A program made the position numbers and the translations under genes. Below the pieces are notes generated by a model. The model was not told the DNA's origin and searched no databases. It worked only from the letters and a program-made list of their open reading frames with translations. 20,273 nt of DNA from JAGZHZ01 sp965150505 (GTDB lineage Bacteria; Bacillota; Clostridia; Lachnospirales; Lachnospiraceae): NCBI GenBank assembly GCA_965150505.1, contig CBCTVZ010000039.1:1-20273 (forward strand), in the 5' to 3' direction. Below are positions 14,037 to 20,273 of the stretch, piece by piece. Positions within the stretch are counted from its first letter, which is position 1; every line of letters begins with the position of its first letter.

Positions 14037-14951
14037 ATGGATTTCTTGCGTTTTCTTGCGCAGCACCGTACTCCTGCCGGTGAAGCTGTCTTTCAATTTT
14101 TCACTTATTTTGGTCAGGAACTCTTGATTATTTTGATTTTATGTCTGATTTACTGGTGTCTTCACAAAAAACTTGCCTATCAGATCGGGCTTACTTTTTT
14201 TGCCTCAGGACTTCTCATGCAGATTTTAAAAATTGCTTTCCGCATTCCACGTCCATGGATTCTTGATCCTGAATTTGAGGCCGTTGCTTCCGCTGTCACA
14301 GCTGCCACTGGATATTCTTTCCCAAGCGGCCACACGCAGGCAGCGACTGCTTTATTTGGAACACTTGCCATTTTTCTCAAAAAAACTTGGCAGAAAGTAT
14401 GCTGTGTTTTCCTTTTTTTGACCGTTGGATTTTCCAGAATGTATCTTGGCGTTCATACACCAAAAGATGTCCTTGTCTCCATGGCATTGACGCTTGTGAT
14501 TGCTTTTGCCATCTCACACCTCGTCTCCTATATGGATACCCATTATGTGTCCTCTGCTTTGATCGGAATCATCCTTGCCCTGTGTTCGGTATTCACAGCA
14601 GTTTTCGCCTTTGTTTTCTTAAATCAGGGACTGATTGAAAAAAAATACGCCGCTGACTGCTTAAAAGCTGCCGGCGCTGGAATGGGTTTTGCCCTTTCAT
14701 GGCATCTGGAACATACTTTCTTAAATTTTGAAACGAATGTTTCAACGAAAAAACAGATTCCTAAATTTGTCATTGGAATCCTTGTGACAGCCATGCTGGA
14801 ATTTGGATTCAAATATCTCGTTGGAAATGGACTTCTTCTTGCTGGTCTTCGCTACTTTATTATTGTACTTTGGGCTATTTTTCTATTCCCAATGCTTGAC
14901 AAAAAATTTTCATGGGGATTTTTTCGTTTTCCCTCAGCCAAGAACCAATAA
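14037..14951 (+). CDS. PAP2-family membrane phosphatase
   Basis: A 304-residue polytopic membrane protein of the type 2 phosphatidic acid phosphatase superfamily. All three active-site motifs are present: K65-x6-R72-P73 (KIAFRIPRP), P96-S97-G98-H99 (FPSGHTQ) and S133-R134-x5-H140-x3-D144 (SRMYLGVHTPKD). H99 and H140 are the expected catalytic histidines. Several further hydrophobic helices follow (to about residue 290), longer than minimal PAP2 proteins of about 200 residues. Likely substrates are lipid or isoprenoid phosphates such as undecaprenyl pyrophosphate or phosphatidate, but the sequence does not decide. ATG 14037 has AGAGGG about 10 nt upstream. It diverges from the lipoprotein and converges on degV with a shared terminator. 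Confidence 0.9.
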   Translation: MDFLRFLAQHRTPAGEAVFQFFTYFGQELLIILILCLIYWCLHKKLAYQIGLTFFASGLLMQILKIAFRIPRPWILDPEFEAVASAVTAATGYSFPSGHTQAATALFGTLAIFLKKTWQKVCCVFLFLTVGFSRMYLGVHTPKDVLVSMALTLVIAFAISHLVSYMDTHYVSSALIGIILALCSVFTAVFAFVFLNQGLIEKKYAADCLKAAGAGMGFALSWHLEHTFLNFETNVSTKKQIPKFVIGILVTAMLEFGFKYLVGNGLLLAGLRYFIIVLWAIFLFPMLDKKFSWGFFRFPSAKNQ

Positions 14952-14962
14952 GTCTTTTTGAC

Positions 14963-15008
14963 AAAAAAACAGAATTGCCGTTTTTTTATGCGACAATTCT
15001 GTTTTTTT
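14963..15008. terminator. Bidirectional terminator between the PAP2 and DegV genes
   Basis: A perfect 15-bp inverted repeat AAAAAAACAGAATTG (14963-14977)/CAATTCTGTTTTTTT (14994-15008), with further CG pairing after one mismatch. The A/T tails serve both converging genes. Confidence 0.9.
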
Positions 15009-15069
15009 ATCTCTTATTTTAATATAAATTTTTATTAAGTTCCTTTTACTGTTTCCGTACAGACCATTC

Positions 15070-15939
15070 TTAACGGACATCCCCCATGTAAAACAGTGCA
15101 ACCGTACCTGGACCAGAGTGCGCTCCAATCGTTGGTCCTACATAGTTGATCACAAATTCGTGAATGCCAAATTTCTCTTCTACTAGCTTTTGAACAAATT
15201 TTACATCTTCGATACAGTCCCCGTGACTGATAAAGACAACATCATTTTTATCTCGATAGCTTCCGATCTGACGCTCCATACTAGACACCAGTTCCGTAAG
15301 CGCCTTTTTTCTTCCATGGGCTTTTGACACATTGATCAGATGACCTTCATCATCTACATGAAGCACCGGTTTAATTTTAATCATCGTTCCCAAAATAGCC
15401 GTTGTCTTTGAAACTCTTCCGCCTCTATATAAATGGAACAGATCATCCACCGTGAAATTATGACAGATATTTCGTTTATGGTCTTCAATCCACTGCACCA
15501 TCTCATCATAGCTCAATCCTTTTTTCTGCTGTTCCAACGCTTTGTGAACAAGCAGTCCTTCTCCTAGAGAAGCGCTTAAAGAATCAATGATTGTGATTCT
15601 GTGTCCGCATCCTTCCTCTTCTAATTCTCTGGCTGCAATCTGCATACTGTTGTATGTTCCGCTCAGTCCGCTTGAAAATGCAATGTGGATAATATCCTTA
15701 TCTTCTTTTAAAAATTCCTGTAAATCCTGCTTTGCTTCCTCTGGATTTACCTGTGAAGTCGTAGGCATAGAACCATTTCTCATCTTTTCATAAAATAAAT
15801 GGCTGTCCATTCCCTTTTTACTTGTATACCGTTCCCCTTCCAACATATAACTTAACGAACACGTTTTGATCTGGTGTTCTTTTAAATATTGTTCTGGCAA
15901 ATCGCTTGTGTTATCTGTTGTAATTAAATATTCTCCCAT
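15070..15939 (-). CDS. DegV family fatty-acid-binding protein
   Basis: DegV/FakB-type proteins bind a fatty acid in a buried pocket. FakB members present it to the kinase FakA for phosphorylation and entry into phospholipid synthesis. The 289 residues show YLITTDNTSDLP at the N-terminus, MPTTSQVNPEE (residues 58-68), AFSSGLSGTYNSMQ (88-100), LYRGGRVSKTTAILGTMIKIKPVL and a C-terminal VGPTIGAHSGPGTVALFYMG. These are the head-group-binding serine/threonine motifs and pocket lining of the family. ATG 15939 has AGGAGAG upstream. It diverges from the small membrane protein at 16135. No fakA is in the window, so FakB function is inferred from the family only. Confidence 0.92.
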   Translation of the reverse strand: MGEYLITTDNTSDLPEQYLKEHQIKTCSLSYMLEGERYTSKKGMDSHLFYEKMRNGSMPTTSQVNPEEAKQDLQEFLKEDKDIIHIAFSSGLSGTYNSMQIAARELEEEGCGHRITIIDSLSASLGEGLLVHKALEQQKKGLSYDEMVQWIEDHKRNICHNFTVDDLFHLYRGGRVSKTTAILGTMIKIKPVLHVDDEGHLINVSKAHGRKKALTELVSSMERQIGSYRDKNDVVFISHGDCIEDVKFVQKLVEEKFGIHEFVINYVGPTIGAHSGPGTVALFYMGDVR

Positions 15940-16007
15940 ATTTCTCTCCTTTCAGATTTTCCATCATGTCTTTATATTCGGCTTTTTACAGCTTTCATAT
16001 GTCCACT

Positions 16008-16013
16008 ATTTTA
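16008..16013 (-). promoter_or_regulatory. Probable -10 element of degV
   Basis: On the minus strand, TAAAAT with a TGA extended -10 about 70 nt before the degV start. No convincing -35 is seen. Confidence 0.35.
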
Positions 16014-16134
16014 TCATATTTATTAAAAAAATCACACTACGTTCCAAAATTTATTTTTTCTCTTTCTCGATACTTGAATAATCTTTTCTTCTTATACATA
16101 CAATATAGAAAATAAAAAGAAGGGGGCATAGCAG

Positions 16135-16581
16135 ATGAGTGCAAAAACTAAAATTCTGGTCTTTCGGATGCGTGAGATTATTTACACTGCAATCTTTGCA
16201 GCGTTGGGAATCATTCTGCTTATTCTGCTGTTCTTTATGTTTCTTCCAGCCGCTGAAGAAACGTCTGATGAAAGCAGTACATCCGTGCCGAAATATATTG
16301 CCGGTGTCTATACTTGTCCTGTCAGCTTAAATGGCAACAGCATTGATGTGGAAGTCGTAGTGGATGAAAGTCACATCAACTCGATTCGTCTTGTCAACTT
16401 AAGCGACGCCGTCTCTGCCATGTATCCGCTTGTCAGCCCTACACTTGACTCGATTGCCTCTCAAATCTGCCAGAGCCAATCTCTGGAACATATTACTTAT
16501 CCATCTGACAGCCAATATACTTCTCAAATGCTGCTCGATGCTATCTCTGAGGCGCTTACTTTGGCACAAGGCGATATCTGA
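16135..16581 (+). CDS. Small membrane-anchored protein, possibly FMN-binding-domain-like
   Basis: A 148-residue protein with a short basic N-terminus, one transmembrane helix (about 16-38, TAIFAALGIILLILLFFMF) and an extracytoplasmic domain. The segment YIAGVYTCPVSLNGNSIDVEVVVDESHINSIRLVNLSD (residues 54 to about 91, two adjoining strands) resembles the beta-meander of FMN_bind-type domains, but the usual flavin-attachment S/T-G-A-T motif is absent. The remainder is Ser/Gln-rich and helical, ending in a SQMLLDAISEALTLAQ-like helix seen in that group. Function is unknown. ATG 16135 has AGGGGG at 8-nt spacing. It is transcribed away from degV and ends before a strong terminator. Confidence 0.72.
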   Translation: MSAKTKILVFRMREIIYTAIFAALGIILLILLFFMFLPAAEETSDESSTSVPKYIAGVYTCPVSLNGNSIDVEVVVDESHINSIRLVNLSDAVSAMYPLVSPTLDSIASQICQSQSLEHITYPSDSQYTSQMLLDAISEALTLAQGDI

Positions 16582-16638
16582 CATAAAATTCTGTCCTCTC
16601 TGAGACAAAATGCCGGCATATAAAAATCTCGCGGACAG

Positions 16639-16682
16639 AAAAAAGGATGGCAAAGATTTTTTTCTTTGTCATCCTTTTTTTT
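16639..16682. terminator. Bidirectional terminator between the small membrane protein and nadE
   Basis: AAAAAAGGATGGCAAAG (16639-16655) pairs with CTTTGTCATCC plus a T8 tract (16664-16682) across an 8-nt loop. There is a G-U wobble on the plus-strand RNA. It serves the plus-strand gene and probably the end of nadE. Confidence 0.85.
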
Positions 16683-16687
16683 CACTC

Positions 16688-18601
16688 TTACTCTTCTAAT
16701 TCTTCCAGCTGATTCAGCCATAATCTCGCGCAGGCATCGCTTGGCATTCTTAAATCTCCCCTCGGTGAGAGAGCTACCGATCCGACTTTTGGTCCATCTG
16801 GCAGGCAAGAACGTTTAAACTGCTGTGCAAAAAATCTGCGGTAAAATGTCTTCAGCCATTTTAAGATCGTTTCTTTCTCATATACATTTTCAAACGCTTT
16901 TTTGGCAACACGATAAATCTTTGCCGGTTCATATCCAAAGCGCAGAATATAATACAAGAAGAAATCATGCAGTTCATACGGTCCAACAAGATCCTCTGTC
17001 TTCTGAGCGATCTCTCCGTCTTTTGGCGGAAGCAATTCCGGACTGACTGGAGTATCCAGCACATCAAACAAGATATCAGACAGTTCCTTGTCCTCGCACG
17101 TATTGGCATAATACTGTATCAGATGGCGTACCAATGTCTTCGGAACAGAGGCATTTACTCCATACATCGACATATGATCGCCATTATACGTTGCCCATCC
17201 AAGCGCCAGCTCTGACATATCGCCTGTACCGATCACCATTCCTCCTGTCTGATTTGCCAGATCCATCAGCACCTGTGTTCTCTCTCTTGCCTGACTGTTT
17301 TCAAATGTCACATCATGATTTTCAAATGCTTGTCCGATATCAGAAAAATGCTGATGTACGGCAGCTTTAATATCTACTTCTTTTAAGACAGCGCCTAATT
17401 TTTTCGTCATCTCACACGCATTTGTGTAAGTACGGTCTGTCGTTCCAAAGCATGGCATCGTGACTCCTAAAATTTTTTCGCGGCTGATTCCAAGCATATC
17501 AAATGCTTTTGCTGTCACAAGCAAAGCAAGTGTGGAATCAAGTCCTCCTGAAATTCCTACAACTGCGCTTTGGCAATGGGTATGTTCCAGTCTTTTCTTC
17601 AATCCTAATGCCTGAATGGTCAAAATTTCTTCACATCGTCTGTCACGGATTTTCTGATCATGCGGCACAAAAGGAGCTGGATCAAAAAAGCGGTCTAATT
17701 TCTCCTCTTTCATTTCAAGAGAAAAAGCAATCTTTTCATACCCTGTGTTGTCTGTCTGAAAAGTTGTGATTCTTCTTCTCTCACTGCGCAGACGATTCAG
17801 ATCTAAAACAGCATAAACGTCAGACTGCTCATACGTCTCTGCCTTTGAAAGCACAGTACCGTTTTCTGCAATGATATTCTGACCGGCAAACACAAGATCT
17901 GTTGTGGATTCTCCTTCTCCTGCGTTTGCATAAATATAGGCGCATAAAAGTCTTGCAGACTGTCCTGCAATCAACGCTTCCCGATACTCTTTTTTACCAG
18001 TACATTCGTCGCTTGCTGATAAATTGACTACAACCGTTGCCCCTGCTGCCGTATGGGCAATGCTTGGCGGAGCCGGCACCCATAAATCTTCACAGATCTC
18101 TGCCGCCACACGCAGTCCTTCCATCTCACGACAGCAAAAGATCTGATTCATTCCAAATGGAATTGGCATTCCTTCATATTCCACCCATTCGATCTTTTCA
18201 TTTCCTGCTGTAAAGTTTCGTGCCTCATAAAACTCTGCATAATTTGGAAGATTCTTCTTTGGCACAAGTCCGAGAAGTTTTCCTCTGCACACTGCCGCCG
18301 CCACATTATATAATTTTCCATCTTTTTCCCATGGCAATCCCACAAAAATCAGACAGTCTTTCTCTCTGGAATGGAAAATAATTTTATGAAGCTCATGTTT
18401 TGCTTCCTCTAACAGATATTCCTGCCAGAATAAATCTCCGCATGTATAGCCTGTGATACAAAGTTCAGGAAACACAACAATCTTTGCTCCATTTCTCGTT
18501 GCCTCACTGATCATTTTGCAAATCTGTATTCTATTATATTCACAATCTGCGACACGTCCTTTTGGTGTCATGGCAGCTACTTTTAAAAAACCATCAAACA
18601 C
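16688..18601 (-). CDS. nadE: Glutamine-dependent NAD+ synthetase
   Basis: The enzyme amidates deamido-NAD to NAD+ using ammonia drawn from glutamine. The 637 residues contain an N-terminal CN-hydrolase (glutaminase) domain with triad E46 (VVFPELCITGY), K115 (VPKKNLPNY) and C170 (AAEICEDLW). The C-terminal synthetase domain has the ATP-binding SGGLDS at 351-356 and later IGTGDMSELALGWATYNGDH. Both active sites are intact and the length is normal. The start is GTG at 18601, supported by AGGAGGGG with 6-nt spacing; the first internal ATG is residue 11, inside the first strand. It lies 29 bp after hslO and is probably cotranscribed with it. Confidence 0.97.
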   Translation of the reverse strand: MFDGFLKVAAMTPKGRVADCEYNRIQICKMISEATRNGAKIVVFPELCITGYTCGDLFWQEYLLEEAKHELHKIIFHSREKDCLIFVGLPWEKDGKLYNVAAAVCRGKLLGLVPKKNLPNYAEFYEARNFTAGNEKIEWVEYEGMPIPFGMNQIFCCREMEGLRVAAEICEDLWVPAPPSIAHTAAGATVVVNLSASDECTGKKEYREALIAGQSARLLCAYIYANAGEGESTTDLVFAGQNIIAENGTVLSKAETYEQSDVYAVLDLNRLRSERRRITTFQTDNTGYEKIAFSLEMKEEKLDRFFDPAPFVPHDQKIRDRRCEEILTIQALGLKKRLEHTHCQSAVVGISGGLDSTLALLVTAKAFDMLGISREKILGVTMPCFGTTDRTYTNACEMTKKLGAVLKEVDIKAAVHQHFSDIGQAFENHDVTFENSQARERTQVLMDLANQTGGMVIGTGDMSELALGWATYNGDHMSMYGVNASVPKTLVRHLIQYYANTCEDKELSDILFDVLDTPVSPELLPPKDGEIAQKTEDLVGPYELHDFFLYYILRFGYEPAKIYRVAKKAFENVYEKETILKWLKTFYRRFFAQQFKRSCLPDGPKVGSVALSPRGDLRMPSDACARLWLNQLEELEE

Positions 18602-18630
18602 GGATTTCCCCTCCTTTTTGCAGATCTCTC

Positions 18631-19509
18631 CTATCTGCTTTTCTTTAAGATCTCTTTTAAATCTTCCACTGAAAATACATAATTTGTATTGCAGAAATGA
18701 CAGTTTACTTCAATCGGTTTGCCCTCTGCAATCATATCGCGGATTTCTTTTTTTCCGATACTGATGATCGCCTTTTCCACACGCTCTTTGGAACAGTTGC
18801 AGTAAAACTGTGTCGGAATTTTTTCATTGATTTCCAGACCAAACTCGCCTAAAAGTTCCTCTAAAATCATTTCCGGTGTCTTTCCTTCTTTCAATAAAGC
18901 AGTGACGGATGTCATCTGACCCAACTTTTCCTCCAGCGCATCAATCACTTTTTCATCTGTAAATGGCATCAGCTGAATGATAAAGCCTCCTGCCTGCGCC
19001 ACTTCATTTTCCTTTGTCATCAGCACGCCAAGTCCGACAGAAGACGGTGTCTGCTCAGATGTTGCAAAGTAATATGTCAGATCTTCTGCTATCTCACTTG
19101 TCTGCAAAGCAGTCTGACCAACGTATGGCTCTTTCATTCCCAGATCTTTTATGACATTTAAGATACCAACTCCGATTGCGCCTGCAACGTCTAACTTTCC
19201 TTTTTCATTTGGCGGCAGAAGCACATCTGGATGATTGACATATCCTTTCACATTTGCTTTGGAATCCACTGTCACAGTGATTCCTCCGATTGGACCGCCT
19301 CCATGGATCTGAAGGGTCAGAAGATCGTTTTCCCCTTTCATCATCGATCCCATCATTGCTCCTGCCGTCATCAGTCTTCCCAGAGCAGCTGTCGCAACTG
19401 GACTTAAATTGTGGACTTTTCTCGCATATTCTGTTAATTCTCTCGTTGTCGCAGCAAATGCACGGATCTGATTGTTCGCTGCTGTCGCTCTTACAATATA
19501 ATCAGACAT
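18631..19509 (-). CDS. hslO: Redox-regulated chaperone Hsp33
   Basis: Hsp33 is a cytoplasmic holdase switched on by oxidation together with partial unfolding. The 292 residues include the N-terminal core (YIVRATAANNQIRAFAATT, LGRLMTAGAMMGSMMKG, GGGPIGGITV, VKGYVNHP). The C-terminal zinc-binding redox switch has C237-x-C239 (FYCNCSKERV) and C270-x2-C273 (VNCHFCNTNY). All four cysteines are present, so the switch should work. ATG 19509 is preceded by GGAGAG. It lies 53 bp after the methyltransferase and 29 bp before nadE on the same strand, so the three may be one operon. A small GCGG/CCGC hairpin lies in the gap at 19536-19556. Confidence 0.97.
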   Translation of the reverse strand: MSDYIVRATAANNQIRAFAATTRELTEYARKVHNLSPVATAALGRLMTAGAMMGSMMKGENDLLTLQIHGGGPIGGITVTVDSKANVKGYVNHPDVLLPPNEKGKLDVAGAIGVGILNVIKDLGMKEPYVGQTALQTSEIAEDLTYYFATSEQTPSSVGLGVLMTKENEVAQAGGFIIQLMPFTDEKVIDALEEKLGQMTSVTALLKEGKTPEMILEELLGEFGLEINEKIPTQFYCNCSKERVEKAIISIGKKEIRDMIAEGKPIEVNCHFCNTNYVFSVEDLKEILKKSR

Positions 19510-19562
19510 TTTCTTCTCTCCATTCTGTATGATGTGCGGAATCTTTTTTATCCCGCCTTTTC

Positions 19563-20273
19563 TTATTTTCCCTTTTCTCTTGCAATCACATACACTCTCT
19601 CGCTTTCTTCCTGAGGCGATGTTTTTGTGAATGCTTCATAGCAAGTAATATACTCCATCCCTGCTTTTTCAATCAGTCTTTTCACCGTCTGTAAATCATA
19701 TGCTTTCTGGAAATGGGTCTCCTCATATTTTTGATATCTGCCGTCTTCTTCACGGATAAACAAGGTCAAATCGTACTCATTGACACGATCTTCCTCATAA
19801 TATGTATTTTCCCAGATAAAACTGCTCTCCTCACGGTTTTCCGCTATCGTTGTATCTCCTAGCAACCTTTCATATTTATAGATCGTGTTCAGATCAAAAA
19901 TAAATATCCCTTTCGGATCTAAATAATTGTTGACCAGCCGAAAAACAGAGAGCAAATCCTCTTCTTCCATCAGATAATTCATCGAATCGCAGATGCTGAC
20001 AACCGCTCTGACTGTGCCATACAGTTCAAATTCACGCATATCCTGCTGCAGATATAAGATATCATGACCAGATTCTACTTTCTTTTCCATAGCAATCTCC
20101 AGCATTTCTTCTGACTGATCAATACCGATCATATCATAACCGGCATCTGCTAAAATCTCTGTCATGCTTCCTGTTCCGCATCCCAATTCCAATATAATTC
20201 CATCTTCAACACCGTATTCTCTCAGCAGTTGTGTCACATATCTGCCCCATTCCTCATATGGAACATTATCCAT
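19563..20273 (-). CDS. Class I SAM-dependent methyltransferase, 5' end beyond window
   Basis: The visible 236 or so residues form a Rossmann methyltransferase with SAM motif I LELGCGTGSMTEIL (about 28-41), the acidic post-I loop GIDQSEEML, LYLQQDMREF and SICDSMNYL. The Met at the window edge is probably internal. Relatives of this group usually have about 15 more residues (a Y.xFAxxYDxxMDNVPYEEW-type lead-in) before MDNVPYEEWG. The true start is therefore likely outside the window. The group is often annotated as methyltransferase-domain protein without a known substrate. It may lead the hslO-nadE transcription unit. Confidence 0.85.
   Translation of the reverse strand: MDNVPYEEWGRYVTQLLREYGVEDGIILELGCGTGSMTEILADAGYDMIGIDQSEEMLEIAMEKKVESGHDILYLQQDMREFELYGTVRAVVSICDSMNYLMEEEDLLSVFRLVNNYLDPKGIFIFDLNTIYKYERLLGDTTIAENREESSFIWENTYYEEDRVNEYDLTLFIREEDGRYQKYEETHFQKAYDLQTVKRLIEKAGMEYITCYEAFTKTSPQEESERVYVIAREKGK

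Noticed and set aside
20271..20273. True start codon of the methyltransferase at the window edge
   Set aside because: The reading frame is open to the edge, and related proteins normally have about 15 residues before this Met, so the gene is treated as 5'-truncated.

Overview
The window looks like chromosomal DNA from a low-to-moderate GC Gram-positive anaerobe, most likely a clostridial Lachnospiraceae relative. The reasons are strong AGGAGG-type ribosome binding sites, sigma-A-like promoters, long-form HPF, the UPF0735 ACT protein, an apgM-type gene in a threonine cluster, and RF2 with a programmed frameshift. Nearly all genes lie on the minus strand. The two plus-strand genes are at 14037-14951 and 16135-16581. 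I see no rRNA, tRNA, CRISPR array, prophage or intact insertion sequence.

Layout from low to high coordinate (minus-strand transcription runs the other way). 1-3567: an aspartate-to-threonine cluster, transcribed pheB (ACT protein), hom, apgM-like, lysC (cut by the window edge), with a clear promoter at 3539-3567. The apgM-like protein belongs to a family proposed to act as homoserine kinase, which fits the absence of thrB here. 3592-6752: a three-gene module (SPFH protein with tandem zinc ribbons, zinc-ribbon membrane protein, TPM-domain membrane protein) matching Bacillus YdjI-YdjG-YdjH, but with no pspA beside it. 6812-10603: secA followed by prfB, which needs a +1 frameshift at an early UGA. 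secA has a leader of about 130 nt with a possible 36-codon ORF ending on its Shine-Dalgarno. 10824-11420: a YdjM-type membrane hydrolase.

11455-11653: a gene-free stretch that looks like a structured RNA of about 200 nt. It has its own promoter, nested long-range pairings and an intrinsic terminator, and sits directly downstream of the raiA/hpf gene. I consider it the most interesting feature; a raiA-motif RNA or a cis-regulatory leader of the hydrolase gene are the leading ideas. 11746-12273: ribosome hibernation factor. 12393-13172: a stand-alone HisA whose sequence is of the eukaryotic (His6) type. 13300-13803: a disordered lipoprotein ending in 11-residue repeats.

14037-16581: PAP2 phosphatase (+) converging on a DegV protein (-), then a small membrane-anchored protein (+). 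16688-20273: glutamine-dependent NAD synthetase, Hsp33 and a 5'-truncated SAM methyltransferase, all on the minus strand and possibly one operon. The common themes are housekeeping (secretion, translation termination and hibernation, NAD, threonine) and stress handling (Hsp33, HPF, the SPFH/TPM membrane module).
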